From positions 79,067,079-79,131,078 of the forward strand of contig CM067367.1 in NCBI GenBank assembly GCA_034401795.1: a stretch of DNA of 64,000 nucleotides, read 5' to 3'. The number at the start of each line of letters is the position of its first letter. Position 1 is the first letter of the stretch. Source of the DNA: Chaetoderma sp. LZ-2023a. Its lineage: Eukaryota; Mollusca; Caudofoveata; Chaetodermatida; Chaetodermatidae. The notes under the pieces are model-generated. The model was not told the DNA's origin and searched no databases. It worked only from the letters and a program-made list of their open reading frames with translations. Positions 22,941-31,952 of this stretch are shown here, piece after piece. The position numbers and the translations under genes are program-made.

Positions 22941-23177
22941 TTGCGTGTGGTGTCTGTACCATGGGGGACATATAAGAACTCACTCTGAGTGTCAGGCCCT
23001 GTATCGGGAGCTCTGTTGCGAACACGCTCCGATAGTGTGAATGGTACTGTAAATAAGTTAAAATACTGTGCTGTATCTACGTCTCAGTCAACAGCTCAAG
23101 CGGCCGGTAGCTCCATATCTGAGCCTGTAAATAGCACATTGTATAGCACAGAATGGACCACACTGAACGTCTATAGG
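22941..23177. other. unassigned segment between two LINE relics
   Basis: A plus-strand frame (22989-23204) rich in Ser and Thr has no recognisable motif. It is probably part of a repeat I cannot name. Confidence 0.35.
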
Positions 23178-24375
23178 ATGTTCAGTTCAGTTCAGTTCAG
23201 TTAAGAACATCCCGCCTCTTCATACGGCGCACCCAGGCAATCCTGGTGAGTTCTTGTCGAATCCTCTGCATAGATAATAGGCATCATTGTAGTGGTTAAG
23301 GAATGTTGCATCCACGAGATCGTTAAGATGGTGGTAATTCCATTGTGGTCACAAGTTCTGATATTGGAATTGCTACACTTGTTGGGTTTTATTAAGAATA
23401 GGTAAAGGCCCAGGTTGTCTTATCGCCTCACGCCCCTCTGTTGGCACCGTGTTACATGGATTTTAAAGAGATAGTCTCTGCTGCACTTCTCCACTTTCCA
23501 AATCACCTCTCACCTGCGAGATTGGTCTCTTCAAAGAATGAGAAACTGTCGGACGTCAGCTGCACTACCTGGTTTGATCTGTCTTCGAGTATCTTGCCTA
23601 TATCTAGCTCCTTGTTGAGTGCCAGTTGTAGGATACTATTAAGCCTGGATGTATAGTAGCAATGCAAGTCATCATATGCTTTGCAGCTCATGATCAGATG
23701 TTGTCTTCGGCTTCTTCCTAGCACATTGGGCAAGTTGGTTCCACTTTCCATTTGATTAAGTTGCGCTCTGTTGGCTTGTGGAGTATAGGTACCAGTCAAG
23801 AATTTTGCCTTGATCGCTGCTTTTTCTACTCCCTTGGATCTGAACCTGCAGAAGAACACACATGATGAATCATTCCCATATGGATTATGGATGGGTTAAG
23901 AAACTGCGGGACACTTTCTCCTCAATTTCCACACGCCACTTGTCTTACCAGTATTCGCACAGAGCTTTCTGTACTCTCTCCTTCCACATCTGTTTGCTCG
24001 GTGGTTCTTTCAATAGGGACCAAGCTGTAGGGAGCTGATATTTCCATATAGAGTCCGCTTCACCAAGGAGAACCAGCTACAAGCGCTAATGGGCTTTATA
24101 GCTACCTGCTGCATTGCTAGCCCATACTCTCTGGACTCTGCCTTCCGACATATACTTCTATAGAGAGAGACAGTATCTTCTTGTCAATTGTGGCCTCTAC
24201 AGGTTCGGCCCTCAATAGGCAGTAGACTGCAACACTGGCACACTCGCTATCTGGTAGTGCTTGCACCTGCTTCAGTTTGGTATGCTGGACCGTCTCAAGT
24301 TGCTGGACATCTACGACCCTCAGACAGCAGTCTTCCAGACCATACATCAATCTGGGGCTGACGTTCAGTGTCAAT
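23178..24375 (-). mobile_element. 5'-truncated jockey-superfamily LINE with (TTCAG)n tail
   Basis: Minus-strand fragments in order are: 24374-24117 (RLMYGLEDCCLRVVDVQQLE, ALPDSECASVAVYCLLRAEP), then a section ending SIWKYQLPTAWSLLKEPP, then 23859-23503 (IKAKFLTGTYTPQANRAQLN, HLIMSCKAYDD). This matches, from memory, the region after the RT core in a family common in molluscs. Four TTCAG repeats at 23181-23200 mark the 3' tail. Upstream RT core and endonuclease are absent and frames are disrupted; a dead copy. Confidence 0.7.
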
Positions 24376-24525
24376 ATCTTATAGATTAACTTCGGGTTCA
24401 GACCTCACTTCACATGAAGACGTGCCCCCATTAGGGCATACATAAGATTCAAGATTCAAGATTCAAGATTCAAGATTATTTATTCAATAATTCCAAGATA
24501 AACGAATTCACAAATCGTACCAGGT

Positions 24526-24562
24526 TGTCCGCCTAAGGCAGTGCCTATTGTTATGGCGGACA
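24526..24562 (-). other. LINE 3' stem-loop
   Basis: TGTCCGCC (24526-24533) pairs with GGCGGACA (24555-24562), enclosing a small GGC-AGT-GCC hairpin (24537-24545). The homologous stems at 30238-30271 and 15406-15439 differ in sequence but keep the pairing. Confidence 0.7.
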
Positions 24563-24938
24563 CCTTACACACATATATACAGGTATATATAAATTAGACA
24601 AGACAGTACTTAAACAAACAATTATAAATTCAGACATTACATTTACTACTTCCTTATTAACCCTTTGACCCTTGATCCACATAAACAGTTTAAATTTCAA
24701 AGAGGAAATATGTCAATTCGCGGGCCAAGAGGAGACCACCCCTCCCCACACACCCAGCACCCTCCCATACCCACCCACCCCCACTCCAACCCCCCCCCCC
24801 ACCCCCAGAGTTCACCACCGGTTCAATTATCTTGTCAGTCATTACAGTGGAAAGAAAAACTCCAGGAGTGGGCTTTTCTCAGTCCGCGAACCAACATATA
24901 ATACTGTAACAGGGTGTGTGTAAGAGTTAGTCACTTGG

Positions 24939-24939
<1 letters not shown>

Positions 24940-24992
<53 letters not shown>

Positions 24993-24993
24993 T
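24940..24993. repeat. (ATT)n microsatellite
   Basis: About 18 perfect ATT units inside the LINE 3' region. Confidence 0.97.
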
Positions 24994-25277
24994 TGCGATA
25001 CATATGGGTAGTAAATAAAGACAAGACAGAACATAGTCAAGTTCAATAATATACATGGATGTCTATGATTATAGATACAACAATAAACATATATAATTTT
25101 TTTGGGTGAGGGTACTTTTACTTATAATGATGATATACTGTTTACAGGATGATGGCTAATGGGAAGGGGGATGGAGGGGAGGGGTGCTCATTCTCCTGCT
25201 CGTCCTGTAGTTTGTTACTATGGTAATTGAAATTAGTATTGGATATAATAGCAATTGGAATCATCTAGTCATAATTC

Positions 25278-25505
<228 letters not shown>

Positions 25506-25582
25506 CATTCTTTACCTTGTTTTGTAGACGAGTCGGGCCATTTTTTAGCTGTACTGCATGAGTTAGATAACACTAGTATGTG

Positions 25583-25894
25583 TTAATCAAGTAGTTTTTT
25601 TATTGTTTTCTTGCAGAATTTTGTTGATAGAATTTTCTCACGTGTTTCCTGTTTTGTGTTGTTCCATAGTTTAGTGGCTGCAAATGATATTCGGTGTTTT
25701 CGTTTGTCTGTCCGTGTGTATTGCTCATGTAGTTTATGTCTGCTTCTAGTGTTATGTTGGTGGATGTTAATATTGTTTATAAAGAAAGGGGCTATAGATT
25801 TGGGTAAAGTGTCGTGGTGGAAGTCTTTGACAATAGTTAGCATTTGAGATTTTCCTATGTCGGTGAGCTTAAGCAATTTTTCTGCTTTGAACAT
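25583..25894 (-). CDS. LINE ORF: C-terminal tail
   Basis: Reads MFKAEKLLKLTDIGKSQMLT, HQHNTRSRHKLHEQYTRTDK and ATKLWNNTKQETREKI, the CR1/L2-type C-terminal tail in which an 'HN-TR-...-LWN' pattern is conserved. It is 3' of the RT frame and followed by the microsatellite-bearing 3' region. Confidence 0.75.
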   Translation of the reverse strand: MFKAEKLLKLTDIGKSQMLTIVKDFHHDTLPKSIAPFFINNINIHQHNTRSRHKLHEQYTRTDKRKHRISFAATKLWNNTKQETREKILSTKFCKKTIKKLLD

Positions 25895-25913
25895 GTTTTG
25901 GCCCTCTGCTGGC

Positions 25914-26660
25914 CTAGAAAATAGTTTGATGCTTTTTTTGGAGACTTTGAATTTTGGATATTCTGTTTTGGTAGGTGTTAGTCCAAACAGCGTTGCAGTA
26001 AGTGAGGTGCGGGAGGATCAAGGTGCTGTACAATGTTTTAACCGTGGCCTGTGTCATATATGGTTTTAGTCTTTGGATGACACCTATTCCTCTTGCTACT
26101 TTTGCAGTAACTGTTTCGATTTGTTTGGCCCAGGTCAAGTTTTTATCTAAATATACTCCTAGGAACGTTGCATAAGGGGCCTCTTCAATTTCCTTATTGC
26201 TAATGTACAATTTTGGAACCTCTTTATTTATTAATTCTCTAGATTTTGAAAATAACATATAGTTTGTTTCATCCACATTTAGTGATAATTTATTTAGTGA
26301 AAACCAATTAGTAATTTCTTCCATTTCCTTATTTACATTTTTATATAATGTAGCTATGTCTTCGTCAGAGCACACGGCATTGGTGTCATCAGCAAATAGT
26401 ATTAGTGACATATGTTTGCATATGTTAGGTAGATCGTTCATATACAAGAGGAACAGCAGAGGGCCAAGGATGGACCCCTGAGGGACACCGCAAGTTAGTC
26501 TCCTATTTTCAGAGCAAGTTGCATTGAATTGCACACATTGCATTCTGTCACTTAGATAACTTTCAAACCAAATGAGTGCACTTCCTCGGATTCCATCATA
26601 GGCAAGTTTTTCTAGTAGGATTTTATGATTGATAGTGTCGAAAGCTTTTGAAAGATCCAA
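25914..26660 (-). CDS. LINE ORF: RT palm and thumb
   Basis: Begins MDLSKAFDTINHKILLEKLA, with LTCGVPQGSILGPLLFLLYM and the catalytic block LILFADDTNAVC. Then come FSLNKLSLNVDETNYMLFSK and YATFLGVYLDKNLTWAKQIE. These are RT motifs A (D in SKAFDT), B (PQGSILGPLLF), C (FADDTN) and the thumb, all in good condition. The preceding fingers region (26820-26623: QYGFREKHSTRLALIEMTEK) lies in another phase. The frame ends in HQTIF. Confidence 0.88.
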   Translation of the reverse strand: MDLSKAFDTINHKILLEKLAYDGIRGSALIWFESYLSDRMQCVQFNATCSENRRLTCGVPQGSILGPLLFLLYMNDLPNICKHMSLILFADDTNAVCSDEDIATLYKNVNKEMEEITNWFSLNKLSLNVDETNYMLFSKSRELINKEVPKLYISNKEIEEAPYATFLGVYLDKNLTWAKQIETVTAKVARGIGVIQRLKPYMTQATVKTLYSTLILPHLTYCNAVWTNTYQNRISKIQSLQKKHQTIF

Positions 26661-26823
26661 AAAAAATGCCTAACATGTGCTTTTTCTTTTCAATTGTTTC
26701 TATTATTTTTTCTGTCATTTCAATTAGTGCTAGCCTTGTTGAATGTTTTTCACGGAATCCGTATTGTGATGTATAGAGGATTAACTTTTTATCTAAGTAG
26801 CTGATAAGCCGATTGTACATAAG

Positions 26824-27306
26824 TCATTCCATTAATTTGGAGAAAAGTGGATGTATTGAGACAGGTCTATAGTTTGTGAAATTAGATGAATCTTTTGCTT
26901 CGTATATAGGTGTTACTCGTGCTGCTTTTAATTTTGATGGAAATATGCCTTGAGTGAAAGATAAGTTACAAATGTGGTTAAGGGGTATTGGTAGCGCTAA
27001 CGTGCAGTGTTTGAAAATACTCCACTTGAAACCATCCAAGCCTGCACTTTTTGCAGGATTTAGTTGGTTAAGAATGATAAAAATTTCTTCATTTGTGACT
27101 GGGTAATCGAGAAAAGAGGCTTGATAGTCGCCTGTGAGATAATCACTATATTTATTAGAGGATGTTGATTTGATTTTATCTGAAAGTGTTGGACCTATAT
27201 TAACAAAATAGTCATTGAATCCTGTTGCAATTTCTAAATCATCAGTTGTTATCTTGTTATTATAAAGAAATTGTGTTTGTTGCGCTTTGCGGTTATTTTT
27301 ATTCAA
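26824..27306 (-). CDS. LINE ORF: RT N-terminal part
   Basis: Contains TGFNDYFVNIGPTLSDKIKS, NQLNPAKSAGLDGFKW and the entry motif KAARVTPIYEAKDSSNFTNY then RPVSIHPLFSKLME. These are the 'KS-GxDG' and 'NYRPxSxLP-xSK-xE' blocks of LINE reverse transcriptases. Truncated by a stop after LME; the RT continues in 26820-26623. Confidence 0.85.
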   Translation of the reverse strand: MNKNNRKAQQTQFLYNNKITTDDLEIATGFNDYFVNIGPTLSDKIKSTSSNKYSDYLTGDYQASFLDYPVTNEEIFIILNQLNPAKSAGLDGFKWSIFKHCTLALPIPLNHICNLSFTQGIFPSKLKAARVTPIYEAKDSSNFTNYRPVSIHPLFSKLME

Positions 27307-27364
27307 TAGTGATTTAATTATTTTAAATGTTTCATTTATGTCATTCTTGCATAGTTCAAATTTG

Positions 27365-27961
27365 TTATGGTAGTAAGTTGTTTTTTGCTGTTTTGATTAT
27401 TTGGTCCAACTTGTTTCTGTATTTCTTGAATTTCTGTTCATTATGCTTTGTTTGACATTTGATAAACGTCAAATAAAGTTTATGTTTTTTATGACAGGCA
27501 GCTATCAGTCCAGTTGTTATACATGGTTTAGTCGGGTTGTGTTTAAATTTCTTCTTTTCTTTCATGGGAAAGCTGTTTTCGAAGATGTGCGTGAAAATTT
27601 CATGGAACTTGGTGTAGGCACTTTCGCAGCACTGTATGTCTGTGACTGCATGCCAATCCACCTCAGACATGTATTTTTTAAATTGTTCAATATTGACCTG
27701 ATTTATTTCTCTGCATTTAATTTTTTCATATTTGAATGGCTTTGTGCAGGTCAGCTGTCTTTCGGGAAGAAAAATTGGTAGGTGGTCTGATGTGTCAGTA
27801 ACGATAATTCCTACCTCCGATTTATTACTGAAGTTAATGTTATTGCTGAATATATTATCAATAATTGTGGCCGAAACATCCCCTATTCTAGTCGGTTTTG
27901 TAATGGTTGGGTAGAATGAATGAGCATTTAGTAGTTTATAAAGTTGTGTGTATGAAAGCAA
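27365..27961 (-). CDS. LINE ORF: endonuclease C-terminal part and linker
   Basis: Residues about 12-70 hold the end of the endonuclease: SFYPTITKPTRI, ATIIDNIFSNN and TDTSDHLPIF, where SDHLPIF contains the conserved SDH active-site motif. The remainder is the basic linker typical of CR1-like LINEs (HNPTKPCITTGLIAACHKKH, KKYRNKLDQIIKTAK). It overlaps the upstream frame by 34 bases in a different phase, consistent with one frameshift in the ancestral ORF. Confidence 0.8.
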   Translation of the reverse strand: MLSYTQLYKLLNAHSFYPTITKPTRIGDVSATIIDNIFSNNINFSNKSEVGIIVTDTSDHLPIFLPERQLTCTKPFKYEKIKCREINQVNIEQFKKYMSEVDWHAVTDIQCCESAYTKFHEIFTHIFENSFPMKEKKKFKHNPTKPCITTGLIAACHKKHKLYLTFIKCQTKHNEQKFKKYRNKLDQIIKTAKNNLLP

Positions 27962-28851
27962 GTCTGTCTCATCAGGTCAATATTGTAGTCACCCATGAGG
28001 TAGACAGTTTTGTTTTCCTTTTGAATAGTTGCCAAAGTTTTTCCTAATAGTTCAATAAGACGTTCCTTATCGCCTTTAGGTGATTTATAAATTGTACCTA
28101 CAATTTTGTTTTTTCCTTTCGGTGTTTGAATTTCGATAAACATTGTTTGAATATGTTCTTCAATATTAGAAAGGTCATCTCGCTCAATGAATTGGACAAT
28201 TTCTTTAACATACATGCCTACACCACCTCCCCTGCCCGTGGTTTTGTGCTTTTCAACAAATGTGTAGTTCTTTATATTGATAAGGTTAGTAGGTGAATTT
28301 GCATGTATAAATGTCTCTGTAATTCCAATAATTCCAAATTCATGTGCACTCATATCTAGGAGATGGTGTAACTTGTCGATGTTCTCCATGAGAGATTGCA
28401 TGTTGATAAATAGAAGTGAGAAGGCTATGTGTTCTTTGTTTCCTAGTAGATTGTCATTGGATGTTTTTGGGAGGATGTATTCACAGGTTGGTGCAGATAT
28501 ATTTAGATCATTTCTAGTGTCAGCATGGTTAAATTGGGATAGGATTAATTCGAATGGGTTTAGAGTGGGTTTTTTGTCGTCAGTAGCCTCAGTGGTAGTA
28601 GGGTTATAGTATGGATTTAGAACAGCCAGTGTGAAGTCTGTATTGTCATTGTAATGATTGTACGGGAAAAGCGACTTGTTGCAGTTGGTACACCACCAGC
28701 AGGTGTCGTCAGCTTCGAGGTTGCGATAGTCAGATGTTGTTAATTTGGAGCAACTTAGATGAATCCATGTGCTACATAAGTCACATAATAGTGCTCTCTG
28801 ATTATTCTTAACAGGTTTCCTACAGGATGAGCAAGGGAATTTAGCGGGCAT
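27928..28851 (-). CDS. LINE ORF: PHD-type zinc finger plus endonuclease N-terminal part
   Basis: The 307-codon frame starts MPAKFPCSSCRKPVKNNQRA. Residues 7 to about 58 carry a cysteine/histidine pattern of PHD type (C-x2-C ... C-x2-C ... H-x4-C ... C-x2-C: CSSC, CDLC, WIHLSC, CWWCTNC). Residues about 145-300 are an apurinic/apyrimidinic-like endonuclease: LLFINMQSLMENIDKL, GITETFIH, GRGGGVGMYVKE and MGDYNIDLMR. In jockey-superfamily LINEs this enzyme nicks target DNA to prime reverse transcription. A PHD finger joined directly to the endonuclease is known in some CR1/L2 relatives. The frame ends within the endonuclease; the rest continues in an overlapping frame at 27961-27365. Confidence 0.85.
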   Translation of the reverse strand: MPAKFPCSSCRKPVKNNQRALLCDLCSTWIHLSCSKLTTSDYRNLEADDTCWWCTNCNKSLFPYNHYNDNTDFTLAVLNPYYNPTTTEATDDKKPTLNPFELILSQFNHADTRNDLNISAPTCEYILPKTSNDNLLGNKEHIAFSLLFINMQSLMENIDKLHHLLDMSAHEFGIIGITETFIHANSPTNLINIKNYTFVEKHKTTGRGGGVGMYVKEIVQFIERDDLSNIEEHIQTMFIEIQTPKGKNKIVGTIYKSPKGDKERLIELLGKTLATIQKENKTVYLMGDYNIDLMRQTCFHTHNFINY

Positions 28852-29090
28852 GGGTCAGGTTAGTGGGAATATGGACAGGGAGGAAATAAGGCAAGGGAAC
28901 TACTGAAGAGAGGGAGGTTATTGGGGTCATTTGGAGGACTGAATAGATTTCTCTATTTGGCTGTAATATTGGTTATTATCGTGATTTAATTGTATATAAC
29001 ACCATCTAACCAGTGGATACACTGGATGCGATGGGTCAAGTGTCAAATTGCAATAAATAAGAATTGTGGGTTAGTTACTAAAAGTAAAAT
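28852..29090. other. 5' flank of the LINE, no gene
   Basis: May include the LINE 5' untranslated region; nothing else recognised. Confidence 0.4.
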
Positions 29091-30125
29091 TGAAAACCTG
29101 TTATCATCAATCATTAATTGATCATTGGTTAGTATATAAAAACCAATAACATGTTGAGTATTTTTGCAACTTATCAGACCGGAAGACGTTGCTGCCTAAG
29201 GCAGCAACAGCCTCCAGTCAAACCAATTTCAAAATACCCAACAGATTATTTCTTGAATTATTAAGAATCTGTCATGCGTGCGACTTGATTTGTAGGGGGT
29301 AATTATCCTTGAACATGCTATAATTATTGCGTCCAAAATGGGTAAAAATGAGAACCTGTTATCATCAATCATTAATCGATCATTGGTTAGTATATAAGAC
29401 CAATCATCGATCACAAAAATAGTAACAATTCCCAACACTAATACAGAGTACATAATGATACAAACACATTGACAAATGCTGTTCAACATACAGGCATATG
29501 ACGTTACTTTTCATGGAAGCATATGTGGGACGTTTGGTGTCTAAGACATTAATTCTTTCAGCACTGAAATAGTATGTTATTTTAGTAGTATGAATATTTT
29601 TGCAACTGCCCGACTGGAAGCCATTGCCGCCTAAGGGAGCAACAGCCTCCAGTCAGACCAGTTTCAAAATACCCAGCAGATTATTTCTTAAGTTATTAAG
29701 AATTTGTCATACCTGCGGCTTGATTTTTTCTTTAGGGGTAATTATCCTTGAACATGCTATAATTACTGCATTCAAAATGGGTCAAAATGAGAACCTGTTA
29801 TCATCAATCATTAATAGATCATTGGTTAGTATATAAAACCAATCATCGATCACAAAAATAGTACCAATTCCCAACACTAGTACAAAGTACATAATAATAC
29901 AAACACATTGACAAACGCTGTTCAACATACAAGGCGTATGACATTACGTTTCACAGATGCATATGTGGGACGTTTTGTGTCTAATACAATAACTCTTTCA
30001 GCTCTGAAATAGACCTTAATTCTTCCAGCACTGAAATAGTTTGTTAATTTCAAAGCAACCATACCAATAACATGTTGAATATTTTGAAACTTGCCCATAA
30101 TACATAGCCTAGATGGTGCTCCTAT
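29091..30125. repeat. tandem duplication of a ~439-bp unit carrying M1 MITEs
   Basis: AGAACCTGTTATCATCAATC occurs at 29351 and 29790, a 439-bp step, and a diverged copy starts at 29092. Each unit holds ATCATTGGTTAGTATATAA, CCAACACTA-TAC, and an M1 palindrome (29153-29242, 29590-29679, 30063-30125 partial). The first copy is shortened. Confidence 0.85.
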
Positions 30126-30237
30126 CAAGAGGAGCAATATCCGAATACAACAACAATGTAGGTGATGCTTCAAGATTCAAGATTCAAGATTATTTATTTT
30201 CATATAACACATAGATTTTACATTTACACAACAGGCA

Positions 30238-30271
30238 GTCCACCAAAGGCTGAGCCTATACAGCGGTGGAC
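30238..30271 (-). other. LINE 3' stem-loop
   Basis: GTCCACC (30238-30244) pairs with GGTGGAC (30265-30271), with GGC-TGA-GCC (30248-30256) as an inner hairpin. Homologous to 24526-24562 and 15406-15439. Confidence 0.7.
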
Positions 30272-30379
30272 CCCTTACATTTAACATATAATAAACATAT
30301 AATTCAGTAATAGTTGGATCATGGGTGAAGATAATATAATATTTACATGTATACATTTAAGACAATAGACAATTAACAC

Positions 30380-30382
30380 ACA

Positions 30383-30414
<32 letters not shown>
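30380..30414. repeat. (ACGC)n microsatellite
   Basis: About eight CGCA units in the LINE 3' region. Confidence 0.9.
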
Positions 30415-30450
30415 TGGGAATGGGGAAAACACATGCATATCTTGTTTACA

Positions 30451-30451
30451 A

Positions 30452-30509
<58 letters not shown>

Positions 30510-30556
30510 GTCATATATAATAACGGCCTAATTTGTATCAACATTTCTTTGTGCAG

Positions 30557-30619
<63 letters not shown>

Positions 30620-30663
30620 CATATATAATAATGTGGCCTAATTTGTATCAACATTTATTGGTG

Positions 30664-30723
<60 letters not shown>
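30451..30723. repeat. three (ATT)n arrays with duplicated 50-bp spacers
   Basis: ATT arrays at 30451-30509, 30559-30620 and 30665-30723 are separated by two copies of a spacer containing GGCCTAATTTGTATCAACAT. The array-plus-spacer has thus been tandemly duplicated. Confidence 0.92.
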
Positions 30724-30734
30724 CTTCTTCTTAT

Positions 30735-30958
30735 TATTTTCGTTCGCTGATCATACCGCCAGTCCTGTAAGTGACTATCGACATGATCATAAGCGTTAAG
30801 TGCGTGGATCCATGGTTTATTAGAGTGTGCCATGCGGCCTGGAACCTCCGTCTTCAGCACTCGAGGTTTCTGTCAGGGTTACCTCACCCTTACCTCCTTT
30901 AGTCGCCTCGTACGACATGCAGAGGATACGGAAGGTGTATTCTAAACCCACCTACAGG
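30735..30958 (-). mobile_element. SINE-like segment inside the LINE 3' region
   Basis: On the minus strand it starts TTGCCCTGTAGGTGGGTTTA, contains GCATGTCGTACGAGGCGACT and ends in AAAATAATAAGAAG followed by the ATA array. A compact GC-balanced unit ending in an A-rich simple repeat is how a SINE looks. I recall GTCGTAAGAGGCGACTAAA-like motifs in invertebrate repeats, but I cannot name the family and see no tRNA promoter boxes with certainty. Confidence 0.45.
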
Positions 30959-30961
30959 GCA

Positions 30962-30962
30962 A

Positions 30963-31016
<54 letters not shown>

Positions 31017-31051
31017 CACAACTGCATCATCCACATCAACAATTACGGATG

Positions 31052-31117
<66 letters not shown>
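30962..31117. repeat. two further (ATT)n arrays
   Basis: ATT arrays at 30962-31015 and 31050-31117 with a 35-bp spacer. Confidence 0.95.
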
Positions 31118-31118
<1 letters not shown>

Positions 31119-31225
31119 GCAGATGTGTATTTAACATTCTAGTTGTTATCCTGGCAACTGGGTACATACTTGTTTTTGTACTGCCATGGTGGTGACTTCT
31201 GCATTCATGTCATTGGTTTGGATTT

Positions 31226-31951
31226 TTAGTATCTTTCTAAGGTTATTTTTTTAATGTTTTGTTTAAAAGAGCTTTGTGTTAGAATTTGTGTGCGTATATT
31301 TATATCTGTGTTGTTCCAGAGTTGTATTGCTTGTTGAGATGGTTTTTGTGTAGCTGTCATTGTTCTGTAATAGGTTTGGTGTAAGTTATTCTTAGTTCGT
31401 GTGTTGTGCGAGTGTATATCGGAGTTGTTCCTAAAAAGGTTTGATAATGAGGAGGGTAGATTGCCATTATGGTAGTCCCTTAAGATAGTGTATAGTTGGA
31501 CAGCTCCAATGTCTTCAAGTTTTAGCATTTTTTCGGTTTCAAAGACATCCTGGCCCTCTGCTGGCTGTGCGAATAATTTGATTGCCTGCTTTTGTAGTGA
31601 TTTTAGATGTGCTAGTTTAGTTTTATGCGTGTTAGTCCATATTACATTGCAATATGTGATATGTGGAAGGATCAGTGTACAATATAGAGTTTTTAGAATA
31701 TTAGGGGGAAGATATGGCTTAAATCTGCGCATGATACCTATGTTCTTTGCTACCTTGGATCTCACTATTTCTATATGCTTCTCCCAGGTTAAGCTTTTAT
31801 CCAGATAGATGCCGAGAAATTTGACATATTGTGCTTCGTGAATTTCTTGATTATTTACATGCATTTTGGGGAGAGCTATTTGTTTTAAATTCTTAGATTT
31901 TGTGAAAAGTATATAGTTAGTTTTATCGACATTCAGAGATAATTTATTCAC
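31226..31951 (-). CDS. LINE ORF: RT thumb and C-terminal tail (241 codons)
   Basis: Starts MNKLSLNVDKTNYILFTKSK, continues VKFLGIYLDKSLTWEKHIEI, LILPHITYCNVIWTNTHKTK and the tail HSHNTRTKNNLHQTYYRTMT, IQLWNNTDINIRTQI. It follows the 460-codon frame by a single-base gap, so one frameshift at about 31952 separates them; otherwise the C-terminal half is open. Confidence 0.88.
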   Translation of the reverse strand: MNKLSLNVDKTNYILFTKSKNLKQIALPKMHVNNQEIHEAQYVKFLGIYLDKSLTWEKHIEIVRSKVAKNIGIMRRFKPYLPPNILKTLYCTLILPHITYCNVIWTNTHKTKLAHLKSLQKQAIKLFAQPAEGQDVFETEKMLKLEDIGAVQLYTILRDYHNGNLPSSLSNLFRNNSDIHSHNTRTKNNLHQTYYRTMTATQKPSQQAIQLWNNTDINIRTQILTQSSFKQNIKKITLERY

Positions 31952-31952
31952 T

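Noticed and set aside
25020-25060. A separate LINE 3' end at AGTCAAGTTCAATAATATA
   Set aside because: The stem-loop and TCAAGAT tail at 24444-24562 match the architecture of the sister LINE better, so I place the element end there.
30827-31195. Tyr-rich 122-codon frame
   Set aside because: Runs through ATT arrays; no protein meaning.
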